Positions 46,343 to 58,000 of a stretch of DNA of 64,000 bases are shown here, in pieces. The position numbers and the translations under genes are program-made. Source of the stretch: Triticum aestivum. Taxonomy: Eukaryota; Streptophyta; Magnoliopsida; Poales; Poaceae. Under the pieces are notes generated by a model. That model did no database searches. It worked only from the letters and a program-made list of their open reading frames with translations, and was not told the origin of the DNA. The number at the start of each line of letters is the position of its first letter. Positions within the stretch are counted from its first letter, which is position 1. The stretch covers positions 848,305,621 through 848,369,620 of the forward strand of contig NC_057801.1 of assembly GCF_018294505.1 (NCBI RefSeq), read 5' to 3'.

Positions 46343-46783
46343 TTAAAGATCGAATACTACAGAAGAATCTAGGACACTCGCGGTTCCTGCGGCGCGGGCG
46401 GTGGACACCCAAAGAGAAGGAACCCTCACAGGATCATAGCTGAAGTGAGATCCCTGAAGAAAGTGCCAGGTATTGGAGAACCTGCCGCCTTCTAACGCAA
46501 CCATGTAGCGATGGATGTGCTCGTCCCTTTCCCTGACACGGTGACGTACCACCTCCGGCGGGGCGGGGTCCCTCCGCACCGAAACTGGCCCACGCGAACG
46601 CCACCAAACGAGATCAGGGTCGAGTACGGGACCTTGGGCAGGGTTCCTCATCAAGCGGCGCGCCCCTCCAGGCAGTACCTCCCAGTGCCAGCCCGGCGGA
46701 GCCCAGTCCCGGACATGGGTCAGCCGGACGTCGTCACGGACGGGTCGACGGCGAGGATGCGGGCCGGGCATCGTCGAGAACAA
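46343..46783 (-). CDS. CACTA accessory ORF, 146 codons, unknown
   Basis: MFSTMPGPHPRRRPVRDDVR, an Arg-rich start, then WAPPGWHWEVLPGGARRLM, LDPDLVWWRSRGP and DEHIHRYMVALEGGRFSNTW HFLQGSHFSYDPVRV. The frame is open without lesion. It lies between the internal GC-rich block and exon 1 of the TNPA-like gene. It could be a first exon of that gene or a separate protein. Similar Trp-rich ORFs occur in other Triticeae CACTA elements as far as I remember. No function is known to me. Confidence 0.5.
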   Translation of the reverse strand: MFSTMPGPHPRRRPVRDDVRLTHVRDWAPPGWHWEVLPGGARRLMRNPAQGPVLDPDLVWWRSRGPVSVRRDPAPPEVVRHRVRERDEHIHRYMVALEGGRFSNTWHFLQGSHFSYDPVRVPSLWVSTARAAGTASVLDSSVVFDL

Positions 46784-47199
46784 ATACTAGCTATATGCCC
46801 GCAAAAAGTAACATTTTTTTAATGATTGGATTTTGATAACTAAAATTTCTAACATTTCTATATAACACTAATTATGCTATCATTGCATATGTCAAAAATC
46901 TATATACTATTTCATACTAATTAAGCATCTAACACTAAAAACAGAAAACACAACTTCTATACATCCATTAAAAAACTAAAAAACAACATTATATAAAAAA
47001 TTTCCATACTAATTAAACACTAATTATATCCATCTAACATGCATTCATACATATATAATAGTGAAAAAAGAATAATCTAAATAATCTAAACTAATTAAAC
47101 ATACAAAATACGTATATACTAATATATACATGCATTAATTCATACATATGTATGTGTGTGTGTGTGTGTGTGTTCATCATGCTTATGTGTGTGTATGGG
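46784..47199. other. AT-rich spacer of CACTA copy B
   Basis: No ORF or repeat other than a (TG)n run at 47151-47171. It separates the accessory ORF from the GC-rich block. Confidence 0.5.
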
Positions 47200-47546
47200 C
47201 TCGGGGAGGGGCGGCGCCCATGGTGGCCGCCGGGGGCGAGGGAGAGGGGTTAGAGGGGGAGAGCTCACAGCGGGGCAACGGCGACGGCGAGGCGACGACC
47301 GGGGGCGGTGACGGGCCGGGGCGTGACGCGGGGGCGGCGACGCGGCGACGGCGCGACGGTGACGGGCCCGGGGGGGCGACGGAGACGAGGGCGGCGACAG
47401 GGACGGGGGCGGCGATGGGGACGGGGGCAGCGACGGGGACGGGGGCGGCGACGGCGACGGCGTCGATCGATCGGGGCGCGCGGGCGGTGCTTCAATGGGG
47501 AAACAGAGGAAGAAACAGAGGGAGAATGAAATTTTCGCAAGTGTTG
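47200..47546 (-). other. GC-rich leader / first-exon candidate downstream of an internal promoter
   Basis: A purine-rich plus strand made of GGCGACGGGGACGGGGGC-like repeats (47280-47465). It is followed on the plus strand by GAGAATGAAATTTTCGCAAG. Read leftward, a TATA box (47547) is followed by this leader, as at the right terminus of the element. The long ORFs in both orientations (RRGRGQRRGRG, PPSPSPPPSLSP) are composition artefacts. Confidence 0.45.
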
Positions 47547-47554
47547 TATATATA
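47547..47554 (-). promoter_or_regulatory. Internal TATA box of CACTA copy B
   Basis: CCTATATATAC on the minus strand directly beside a subterminal-type repeat array. It matches the layout at 53933-53940 (CCTATATAAACCC). It probably drives the accessory ORF and TNPA-like gene. Confidence 0.55.
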
Positions 47555-47563
47555 GGAGAGGTC

Positions 47564-47793
47564 TTTAGTACCGGTTGGAGCCACCAACCGGTACTAAAGG
47601 CCAACTTTGGCCAGGCGAAGAGGCGGGAAGACGAGGCCTTTAGTACCGGTTGGAGCCACCAACCGGTACTAAAGGCCAACTTTGGCCAGGCGAAGAGGCG
47701 GGAAGACGAGGCCTTTAGTACCGGTTGGAGCCACCAACCGGTACTAAAGGGTGGTCTTTAGTACCGGTTGGAGCCACCAACCGGTACTAAAGG
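47564..47793. repeat. 75-bp tandem array of CACTA subterminal hairpins
   Basis: Units start at 47564, 47639, 47714 and 47757. Each starts with the palindromic TTTAGTACCGGTTGG / CCAACCGGTACTAAA. The first three are 75 bases apart with the spacer GGCCAACTTTGGCCAGGCGA; the last is spaced 43 bases. Confidence 0.9.
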
Positions 47794-47811
47794 CCTCGCG
47801 CTGCCACCCTA

Positions 47812-49060
47812 AAGTTTAGTCCCACCTCGCCGGGCGAAGGGCAGCCACACTGGTTTATAAACCCAGCCGCGGCTACTACTTCGAACTCGTCTATATAGCA
47901 GGCTTATGGGCCTAAACTCTGTGTGCTGCCCTGTGAGTCTGCTCGGCCTTTAAGGCTTGTAATTACACACATGTGGCCTATCAGGCCCACAGGGCAGCGC
48001 CCCAATTTTTTTTTATATTTTTTTTCTTTTCTGCTTTATTTTCTTCTATTTATTTTTGCGTAGTTTTTGTATAGTTTTTCTTTTCTGTTATATTTATTTT
48101 CTTCTATTTATTTGTGAGTAGTTTTTCATCTAGTTTGCCAAAATTCAACATTTTCAGAGTTCATTTTGTAGTGATTTTCAATTTCACGGTCATTTTGTGA
48201 ACGATTGAAAAATAGCAAATATAATTTTTTTCATCTATTTATTTTCTTTTTTTTCTGAGTAGTTTTTTTATATAGTTTTTTTCTTTTCAGCTATAGTTTT
48301 TCTTGTTTTCTTCTATTTTTTCTTTTCTGCAAAACTTGATGGTCAATGTCTGGAGTTATAACTTAAAAAAAAACAAATGTCGACGTGCAATTAGTTTTTG
48401 CCATAACAGAAGAAGTCCGGAGTTGTAATAAGTTATTAAAAATAAAAAAGAGGTGCAATGCTCGTTAATTTGCTTCAAGCCTTTCGGAATAGTGTAAACT
48501 GCACTGCACATAGCTCCGTGCACTCTACCGTATTCCTGAAGGCTTGAAGCTAAGCAACGTGAGCATTGAGCCTCTCCTTCATCGTCTCTGCACTCAGGGC
48601 TTATAAACCGCTCCTAGTCCCTCTCACTTCGCGAGGTGGGACTAAAAAACATCTTACGTCTGGTTCATCCATGAACCGGTACTAAACGTGCTCGTGGGGC
48701 CCCAGCCTTACCTGACACAACCACATTAGTACCGGTTCGTGGTACGAACCGGCACTAAATGGTGATGGTGGGGCCATAGCCTGACCGGAGGCTGACACAG
48801 CCTCTTTAGTACCGGTTCGTGGCGTAAACCAGTACTAAAGGTTCGCCACGAACCGGTGCTATTGATCGCCGCCACGAACCGGCACTAGTGTACACATTAG
48901 TGCCGGCTGAAATTCCAACCGGCACTACTGTGCTTCACATTTGACCCTTCGCCATGACCCGGTACTAAAGGGAGTGCGCTGGCGCAGGTGCGGTGCGGCA
49001 AGTTTAGTCCCACCTCGCTAGCCGAGGGGCGACCGCACTGGTTTATAAACCCCCTTGCGG
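47812..49060. repeat. Duplicated internal block and terminus-like sequence in CACTA copy B
   Basis: AAGTTTAGTCCCACCTCGC followed by ...CACTGGTTTATAAACCC occurs at 47812 and 49000, 1188 bases apart. Several ACCGGTTCGTGG/CGAACCGG hairpins lie between 48670 and 48890. At 48881-48950, 70 bases match the right terminal region of the element (54116-54185) at 56 of 70 positions without gaps, but the last TCTACTAGTG is missing. T-rich sequence fills 48000-48360. Confidence 0.8.
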
Positions 49061-49555
49061 TCGCTCTCTCGAGCTCCTCTCCAAAGCAGGCCTACTGGGC
49101 CTACGTGCTCTTTGCTGCCCTGTGGGCCCACTTGGCCTTTGCGGGCCTGCATCCTGGCCCAACAACAGGTTGGGTTTCTAGTCGTATGCAGGCCGCTCTG
49201 GCCTAGTAGGCGGGCTTTTTTTTATTTTTTTGCTTTATTTATTTTTGTGTTGTTTTTTTGTGTATTTAGAGTTTCTTTGTGAATATTTTTGCTTTAGGTA
49301 CAAAAAATTGCAAACTTTCTGTTAGTGCCCGTAGTTTTCAAATTTGAATAGTTTAAATTTTGAATTATTTGAAATTAGTGTGAATCACTAGTTTGGGAAT
49401 AACTTAACTTTAAAAATCAGTAAAGGCATGAAAGAATTTGTTTGCACATAAAATTTCTTCGTGTTTCAAATGCCAAAACACATAACTACCCTAACTATTA
49501 CAGAGATTCCCCTCTGGGTGTGAAACACAGAAGAAAGTGATGATAGTGAAGCCGA
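49061..49555. other. AT-rich spacer 3' of the TNPD gene
   Basis: No gene. It probably contains the 3' UTR and poly(A) region of the TNPD transcript. Confidence 0.45.
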
Positions 49556-52500
49556 TCACATCCCAGATCTTTGGGTGTGAAACTTTTTCTTCGTGTGTGT
49601 CCCTTTGCGCCGTAACCATGGAAAATCTTCATCATTTAACGGGATACTCGGGTCAATATTCACTGTGAATGGAACAATTTCATCAAACTTTTCATAATCT
49701 TCTGACTTGTCTGTCTTGTCATCCGCTCCCATGATGTTTCTCTTCCCAGAAAGAACTATGTGCCGCTTTGGCTCATCGTACGATGCATTCGCTTCCTTAT
49801 CTTTTCTTTTTCTTGGCTTGGTAGACATGTCCTTCACATAGAAAACCTGTGCCACATCATTGGCTAGGACGAATGGTTTGTCTACATACGCAAGATTGTT
49901 GAGATCCACTGTTGTCATTCCGTACTGCGGGTCTTCCGTTACCACGCCTCGTGTCATATTGACCCATTTGCACCGAAACAAAGGGACCTTTAAACCACAT
50001 CGATAGTCAAGTTCCCATATGTCCTGTATATAACCATAATATGTTTCCTTTCCCGTCTTGGTTTCTGCATCAAAGCGGACACCACTGTTTTGGTTGGTGC
50101 TCTTCTTATCTTGGGAGATCGTGTAAAATGTATTACCATTTATCTCGTACCCTTTGAAAGTCATTATATTCGAAGATGGTAACTGGGACAACAAGTACAG
50201 GTCATCTTCAATAGAGGTGTCATGCATGGTACGTGTCTGCAACCAGCTGGCGAAACTCCTGGTTTGTTCAAGTGTAATCCAGTCATCAGACCGCTCCGGG
50301 TGTTTGGAGCGTAGCAAATTCTTGTGTTCATCCATATACGGAGCCACCAAGGCGGAATTCTGTAGAACTGTGTAGTGTGCTTCAGTGAGAGAATGTCCGT
50401 CCATACATATTATTTGTTCCCCTTCTAGCGTGCCTTTTCCATCCAGTCTGCCCTTATGCCGCGATTCAGGAACACCACTCGGCTTAAGGTCAGGAATAAA
50501 GTCAATACAAAACTCAATGACCTCCTCATTTTGATGGCCCTTGGAGATGCTTCCTTCTGGCCTAGCACGGTTATGAACATATTTCTTTAAGACTCCCACG
50601 AACCTCTCAAAGGGGAACATATTGTGTAGAAATATAGGTCAACTAGGACGTGCGTCATGATGTTGAAGAAGGATGGTGGGAACACCAACTCGAAACTGAC
50701 AAGACATTGCACCAAATCATTCTGTAACCTTGGTATGATTTCTGGATCGATTACCTTCTGAGAGATTGCATTGAGAAATGCACATAGCTTCACAATGGCT
50801 AATCAAACATTTTCCGGTAGAAGCCCCCTCAATGCAACCGGAAGCAGTTGCGTCATAATCACGTGGCAGTCATGAGACTTTAGGTTCTGGAACTTTTTCT
50901 CTGCCATGTTTATTATTCCCTTTATATTCAACGAGAAGCCAGACGGTACCTTAATACTGAGCAGGCATTCAAAGAAGATTTCGTTCTCTTCTTTGGTAAG
51001 AGCGTAGCTTGCATGACCCTGATGTATGCTGTCTTCTCCGTGCATACGTTGCTGGTCCTCCCATGCCTCAGGTGTATCTTTTGTCTTCCCATACACGCCC
51101 AAGAAGCCAAGCAGGGTCACGCAAAGATTCTTCGTCATGTGCATCACGTCGATTGCGGAGCGGACCTCTAGGTCTTTCCAATATGGCAGGTCCCAAAATA
51201 TAGATTTCTTCTTCCACACGGGTGCGCGTCCGTCAGCGTCCTTCGGAACAGGTTGTCCGCCAGGACCCTTTCCAAATATCACCTTCAAATCCTTGACCAT
51301 ATCATGTACATCAGCACCAGTACGGTGGCGAGGCTTCGTCCGGTGATCCGCCTCACCTTTGAAATGCTTGCCTTTCTTTCTTACGGGATGCCTGCTCGGA
51401 AGAAATCGACGATGTCCCAGGTACACATTCTTCTTACAACTATTCAAATATATACTGTCGGTATCATCCAAACAGTGCGTGCATCCGCGGTATCCCTTGT
51501 TTGTCTGTCCTGAAAGGTTACTGAGAGCAGGCCAATCATTGATGGTCACAAGCAACAACGCCTTTAGGTCAAATTCTTCCCCCATGTGCTCATCCCACGC
51601 AGGTACACCTGTTCCATTCCACAGTTGTAAGAGTTCTTCAACTAATGGCCTTAGGTACACATCAATGTCATTGCCGGGTTGCTTAGGGCCTTGGATGAGC
51701 ACTGGCATCATAATGAACTTCCGCTTCATGCACAACCAAGGAGGAAGGTTATACAAACATAGAGTCACAGGCCAGGTGCTATGGTTGCTGCTCTGCTCCC
51801 CAAAAGGATTAATGCCATCTGCGCTTAGACCAAACCATACGCTCCTTGCGTCATCTGCAAACTCCTTCCCGTACTTTCTTTCGATTTTTCTCCACTGCGA
51901 CCCGTTAGCCGGTACTCTCAACTTTCCGTCTTTCTTACGGTCTTCTCTGTGCCATCGCATCTCCTTTGCATGCTCTTTGTTTTGGAACAAATGTTTCAAC
52001 CGTGGTATTATAGGAGAATACCACATCACCTTGGCAGGAATCTTCTTCCTGGGGCGCTCGCCCTCGACATCACCATGCTCATCGCGGCTGATCTTATAGC
52101 GCAATGCACCACATACTGGGCAAGCGTTCAAATCCTCGTACTCACCGCGGTAGAGGATGCAATCATTAGGGCATGCATGTATCTTCTGCACCTCTAACCC
52201 TAGAGGGCAGACAACCTTCTTTGCTTCGTACGTACTCTCGGGCAATTCGTTGTCCTTTGGAAGCATATCCTTTATCATTACCAGCAACTTTCCTAATCCC
52301 TTGTCAGATACACCATTCTCTGCCTTCCATTGCAGCAATTCCAGTGTGGTGCCCAGCTTTTTCTTGTCACCTACGCAATTCGGGTACAACATTTTTTTGT
52401 GATCCTCTAACATGCGCTGCAACTTCTTCTTCTCCAAATCACTTGCGCAGTTTCTCATTGAATCGGCCATCGCCCGACCTAGATCATCAATGGGCTCATC

Positions 52501-52899
52501 TGATGCCTCTTCTTCAGCTTCTTCCCGCATTGCCGGCTCAACTTCTTCCCGCATTACCGGCTCAGCTTCTTCCCCCATTGTTGTATCATCGTATTCAGGG
52601 AACCCATGGCCAGGATAGCTGTCGTCGTCCTCTTCTTCTTCATTGTCTTCCATCATAACCCCTCTTTCTTCGTGCTTGGTCCAAACATTATAGTGGGGCA
52701 TGAAACTGGACTCAAACAGGTGGACGTGAATGGTTCTTGACGTAGAGTAATTGCGACCATTCTTACAGCCAGCACATGGACAAGGCATAAAACCATCCGC
52801 CCGCTTGTTTGCCTCAGCCGCAAGCAGAAAAGTATGCACGCCCTCAACGAACTGGGGAGAGCATCGGTCATCGTACATCCATTGCCGGCTCATCTTCAT
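49556..52899 (-). pseudogene. CACTA TNPD transposase (tnp2), two lesions
   Basis: From ATG 52899 (MKMSRQWMYDDRCSPQFVEG) the frame is open for 698 codons to a TGA at 50803-50805, where relatives have Arg (CGA to TGA). Domains in order: a transposase-associated N-terminal domain with CPCAGCKN, an acidic repeat of EEAEPVMREE type, then tnp2 with CPVCGALRYK, VWFGLSADGINPFG (first catalytic Asp region) and RSAIDVMHMTKNLCVTLL (second). After the stop the sequence continues LCAFLNAISQKVIDPEII. A small deletion and frameshift follow THVLV at about 50640. MFPFERFVGVLKKYVHNRAR (DUF4218 end) and WELDYRCGLKVPLFRCKW (DUF4216) follow to 49556. TNPD cuts the element ends. The product would be cut short. Confidence 0.9.
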
Positions 52900-52982
52900 T
52901 ACACAACACCGAACATACCAAATTAATACAAGTTCATACATAAAGTTCATACAACACTTAAATGCAACAAACAAATAACTCT

Positions 52983-53290
52983 CTAGCTAAAGCATTTAAA
53001 TGCAACAACAAATGCGATCAAGATCGCAACTAAGGTAACAATTGATTCAACAGCATAATGATACCAAGCCTCACTATCGATGGCATATTTTCTAATCTTT
53101 CTGATCTTCAAGCGCATTTTCCCCATCTTGATCTTGTGATCATCGACGACATCGGCAACATGCAACTACAATTCCATCTTCTCCCCCTCAATTCTTTTCA
53201 ATTTTTCTTTCAAGTACTCATTTTCTCTTTCAACTAAATTTAACCTCTCGACAATAGGGTCGGTTGGAATTTCCGGTTCACATACATCCT
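52983..53290 (-). pseudogene. Small CACTA-associated coiled-coil / membrane protein
   Basis: IPTDPIVERLNLVERENEYL KEKLKRIEGEKMEL is a coiled coil. It is followed after a TAG (53166-53168) by HVADVVDDHKIKMGKMRLKI and a membrane segment SIVTLVAILIAFVVAFKCF ending at 52983. A CTAG acceptor precedes the frame at about 53290, so it is a 3' exon. Such a small protein upstream of TNPD is familiar in Triticeae CACTA elements. The TAG (GAG to TAG) separates the coiled coil from the anchor. The role is unknown. Confidence 0.55.
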
Positions 53291-53932
53291 AGATAAAAAT
53301 ATCTATGTCAACTTGATGGGCATAATTTGTCATAAACACGAAATGCAACAAATAGTTTTAAAAGAGAATATACCACATCCGAATCATAACAAGGACGAGG
53401 GCCGACGGGGACGGATATCAAAACCATGGCACTATGTATAACAAACAACATACGGGTAAGATAATTGTTATACGAGTAACTATATATCCAAATCACACAA
53501 ACATCAATTTTTTATATAAAATTTCATGAACAAGAGGCTCACCACAAGGTGGTGCGGGCGACAGGACGGTGCAGGCGATCAACGGTGGTTACGACGGAGA
53601 TTTAGAAGGCACTAAGTACACCACACCTACATATGCAAACTAAGTGTTATTTTGACCTCAAATTGCATATAAATCAAATACTACCACATATAATTCCTCC
53701 CAAATTACTAAAACCCACAATTAATCACTATATAAACCAATGCAAGAGCTAATCTAGCAATGAGAGATGAAAGGACAAAGTTGCTAACCTTGGTGATCAT
53801 TTGAATGGATGAGGGCCTGCAAATCTTGACAAATTTGGGGCAAATTTTGTGATGAACTCGAGAGGAAGAAGGGAAGAACAGAGGAGAGGGAGAGGGGAAA
53901 GGGGGAAGAACAGAGTGCGGGTGGACGAAGGG
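53291..53932 (-). other. 5' region of the CACTA transcription unit
   Basis: It contains possible short 5' exons and introns of the small coiled-coil gene and a pyrimidine-rich leader (53860-53932 on the minus strand). No recognisable domain. Confidence 0.4.
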
Positions 53933-53940
53933 TTTATATA
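53933..53940 (-). promoter_or_regulatory. TATA box at the right terminus of CACTA copy B
   Basis: TATATAAA on the minus strand, just inside the subterminal hairpins (53945-53985 and 54030-54060). It is followed by a C/T-rich leader. It is probably the promoter for the small ORF and TNPD. Confidence 0.6.
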
Positions 53941-54199
53941 GGACAACCTTTAGTACCGGTTCGTGCCACGAACCGGTACTAAAGGTGCTGGAAGGGCCCC
54001 ACTCTGACAACATCCTGCCACCACTTTCTTTAGTACCGGTTCGTGGCACGAACCGGTGCTAAATGTTCGCCACGAACTGGTACTAAAGAGCTCCTCCCGC
54101 CTAGCCATTGGAACCGGCACTAATGGACACATTAGTGCCGGTTCTGTTACAAACCGGGACTAATGTGTCTCACATTTGACCCTTTTTCTACTAGTGGAA

Positions 54200-55046
54200 G
54201 AAGCTAGATGATAAAGAACAAACGTGGTTTGACTTCACGTATGAGAAAGTCCCTCACTTCTGTTTTGATTGTGGCAGACTTGTGCACGTGGATGGGGTTT
54301 GTGACCCACCTGTGGATCCACTTTCACAGTGGGGTGAATGGCTGCGTGCTTCACCTGGAAGAGCAGCGTCGAGCCATCATGAGAAGAAACAATAGAGAGG
54401 TACTTCCAGTAAAAATAATAGTAGGGATAGTTCTATGTCAAGTGGAGGGGAAAACGCAACGAGAGGATATGCGCATGTACGTGATCTCCCAACCCGCAGA
54501 TCCCTCTACATAGAATACACATACTCGGCTGATTCCCACACTGGTGGGACAATGCAGAAGGAGAAGGAGCAGCAAGAGGTCCAGAGCCCGCAGAAGAAGC
54601 ACACTGGTGCGGAGGGGGCAAAGGAGAAGGACCTACGGCAAGGTTTGGAGGAGAAGAGGGAAAATGAGCTTAGGAAAGAATTGCATCAGAAGGTGAGGGA
54701 GGGGGTAATATCCCCGAGGAAGAAGCAGGATTATGGAGAGGGACAATTCAGAAGGGCAGAAAAGGCACCGAGGGAGTACTTTAGATGGCCTGGATACTAC
54801 GTCAGAAAGCCAAGAAGTGATGTGGGGTCGTTCCGACAGCGGGAGAACCACCACGGCTATGAAGCTAGAGATAAGAAGAGGCCATCTAGGCAGATGTGGG
54901 TGCCGGTAGGAGAAGGGTCTCAGAAGGAAGGTGTTGATGCTCTCGTTGGCGAAAAGCGACAGAAAGTGTCGTCTGTCTTTGAGCGCATTGGTGATCATGG
55001 AGCTAGATCGGCGGACCCCGATAGGAGGGGCTGCCGGGAGCAATGA
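54200..55046 (+). pseudogene. LINE ORF1, 3' part (zinc knuckle and basic tail)
   Basis: It continues ORF1 after the CACTA: WFDFTYEKVPHFCFDCGRLV H, with the CCHC knuckle CFDCGRLVHVDGVC (C-x2-C-x4-H-x4-C). One in-frame TAG lies at 54393-54395 (54390 is CAA). Then a long charged tail (KEKDLRQGLEEKRENELRK) runs to the TGA at 55044-55046. The frame matches the one that enters the CACTA at 41579 after the extra A. ORF1 proteins coat the LINE RNA. Confidence 0.9.
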
Positions 55047-58000
55047 ATTTTCTCGTTTGGAACTGTCGGGGCTTGGGGTTGGACCCGAAAGTAGGAGAAC
55101 TAAGGGATCTGATTAGATCATACAACCCAGCGGTGGTGTTCTTGAGTGAGACTAAGAAGAAGGCGCGAGCGATGGAGAAGATCAAGTGGAGTTTGGGTTT
55201 CCGGCAGGGGGTTGCTGTGGACTGTGAGGGCAGGAGTGGCGGGTTGGCTTTACTTTGGAGGGATCACATTTCTGTCACAGTCAGACCATGGTGCATGTAC
55301 TATATTGATGCGGAGATCTCCTCCGAAGGAAGAACCGTTAGATTCACTGGAATCTACGGAGAACCAAGAACGGAGCTTAGACGGAAAACTTGGGATGCAT
55401 TGCGTTATTTGAAGAGACAGGACAACTTGCCTTGGCTCTGTGCGGGAGATTTCAACGAGATCCTCTTCCAAACAGAGCAGAGGGGGGGAAACCCTAGAAA
55501 CTTCAACCAAATGGAGGACTTCCGGGAGTGTCTTGGTGTCTGTGGACTAGCTGACTTGGGGTTTACTGGATACCCTTTTACGTGGGATAATAAGCAAGAT
55601 GGAGGAGCAAACATTCAGGTTCGGCTGGATAGAACCACATGCAACGATGATTTTTTGAGCATATTTCCGGATACGGTGGCTGAGCATATTCTCACGGAGG
55701 AATATGACCATGTGGCACTGGTCATTCGGGCAGTGGCATCACTGGATGCTGCGAGGCCAAAGAAGCATTTGGGGTTTAAGTTCGAAGAAGCTTGGACCAG
55801 GCATGAGGATTACGAGCAGATGATATTGAGAGCCTGGGATCAAGCCAAAAGGCTGCATGGTGAGTCGACGGGGCTGTGTGCCAAACTGGGCACGTTATCC
55901 AAGGCCATGCAGATGTGGAGCCGTGATGTGTTCGGCTCTCTACGTAGGCAAATCAGCAAGCTAAAAGCGCAGCTACATGACGCGAAGGTGAGGTCGCTGG
56001 CGACAGGTTTTTGTCAGGAGGTCAAGGACATAGAGAGCCAACTTCATGATCTGTACGAGAAAGAAGAGATCTGCTACAAACAGCGCTTGTGCATTGATTG
56101 GCTACAGTAGGGAGACCAAAATACAAAGTACTTCTAGAATCGGGCTTCTCACCGGAGGAGGAAAAACACGATAAAAGCGCTACGGAGGGAGGACGGTAAA
56201 GTTTGCACATCGCATGATGACATGCGGGAGCTAGCAGCAAACATCTATGCCTCTGTGTTTCGCTCGGAGGGTTCGAGGGATGCAGCCAATGTTCTCCAAC
56301 ATATTGATACTATTGTCACGGAGGAGATGAATGAGAAGCTTTCAGTGGGGGTCTCCGATGTTGAAATAGAGACGGCCCTGTTTCAAATGGGACCTACGAA
56401 AGCCTCGGGGCTGGACGGCTTCCCGGCTTTGTTCTATCAACGACACTGGTCGTTAGTAAAAGAGGACGTTTGCAGGTCAGTGAAGGAGTTTTTGAATGGC
56501 AATGCGACGCCAGATGGGTTCAATGACACGATAATTGTGATGATACCAAAAATCAACTCACCGGAGTTGATGTCTCAGTTCAGACCGCTCAGTTTGTGTA
56601 ATGTAATTTACAAAATAGCAACAAAGGTTCTTGCCAATAGGCTTAAAGGAATCCTTCCTATTTTGATCTCAGAGGAGCAAAGTGCCTTTGTACCGGGCCG
56701 GCTGATCACGGATAATGTTTGGGTAGCATATGAGTGTGTGCATGCTATTAGAATGAGGAGAAGGAGGAAGCCGTTATGCGCGGTCAAGTTAGACATGCTG
56801 AAGGCCTATGATAGAGTGGAGTGGATTTTTCTGCAGCAGGTGTTGGAGAAGGTTGGGTTTCATGATACATGGGTTCAAATGGTGATGAAATGTGTGATGT
56901 CGGCAAGGTTTGCGGTGAAGCTCAATGGAGGGATTTCTGATTCTTTTCTGCCGACTAGGGGACTAAGGCAAGGTGACCTTCTATCGCCGTATTTATTCTT
57001 GTTCTGTGTAGAGGGTTTCTCGGCTCTGCTTAAGAAGGCACAAAGTTCCGGTGATTTGAAGGGAGTGTCTTTTGGGAGCACTGGCCCCATGGTCACCCAC
57101 CTCCTCTTTGCAGATGATAGTATTGTGTTTCTTGAAGGCTCTGACAGTAATCTTCTTGCCCTTAAGACAATCCTAGGGGAATATGAGATGGCATCGGGAC
57201 AGAAGGTAAACTTGCAGAAATCGTCCATCTTTTTTGGCAAGGGATGCACAGAAGATTTGAAAGTTCATCTGAAAGCAGTAATTGGGATTTCGTCCGAGGC
57301 CCTAAGCGAGAAATATTTGGGACTACCCACGGCTGTAGGGAAATCCAAGGAGGGAACTTTTAAATATGCGCGGGAAAGTGCTAAAGGCAAGGTCACGGGG
57401 TGGAAGGAGCAAGGATTATCGAAGAAGGCGCGGGAGGTTTTTGTCAAATCGGGGCTCCAGTCTACCCCAACGTTCACTATGAGTTGCTTCCAGCTCACCA
57501 AAAAATTGCGCAGGAACCTGACATCTATCTCTTCTAACTTTTGGTGGGGTGAAGCTAATGGTGAAAAAAAGGTTCATTGGATTGCCTGGAAGAAAATGTG
57601 TGTCAGTAAGCAAGAGGGGTATGGGGTTTCGTGATATGGAAGCTTTCAACCAGGCTTTGCTGGCCAAGCAGGCTTGGAGACTACTTCAAGCCCTAGGTTC
57701 ACTTTATGCTCGAGTCCTCAAAGCGCGTTACTATGACCATGGATCCATCCTTAATGCTACATGCCCCGCCGGTGCGTCATATACTTTCAAGAGCATCCTG
57801 CATGGCAGAAACTTGCTTTTGGATGGTCTGATTTGGCGGGTGGTGGATGGGTCCTCAATCCGGATTCATCATGATAATTGGATCCCTTGGAGGGGCAGCC
57901 TAAGGCCACTGGGCCAAGTGTATGTACCCGGGATGACGAGGGTCAGTGACTTGCTAAATGATGATGCCTCAGGATGGGATCGACACAAGCTCGACGCCAT

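Larger units (their letters stand above)
41580..54196 (-). mobile_element. Complete 12.6-kb CACTA (En/Spm) element, copy B
   Basis: The ends are CACTAGTGCAGAACCGGG (41580) and ...TTTTTCTACTAGTG (54196), flanked by GAA on both sides (41577-41579, 54197-54199). Subterminal inverted units of the type TTTAGTACCGGTTCGTG are present at both ends. All element genes lie on the minus strand: small coiled-coil/TM ORF, TNPD, an accessory ORF and a TNPA-like/Ulp1 gene. An internal array with terminus-like sequence lies at 47564-49060. It is not autonomous as it stands because both main genes are broken. Confidence 0.95.

Noticed and set aside
47140..47679. 179-codon Pro/Ser-rich minus-strand ORF and Gly/Asp-rich plus-strand ORFs
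   Set aside because: They are low-complexity translations of a GGCGACGGGGAC repeat and of the hairpin array.
48000..48360. T-rich stretch as a poly(A) tail of a minus-strand retroposon
   Set aside because: The T-runs are interrupted and spread over 350 bases, and no target duplication or 5' end was found.
53708..54132. Minus-strand ORFs at the right end of the CACTA
   Set aside because: They run through the subterminal hairpins and terminus; repeat-derived and without domain.
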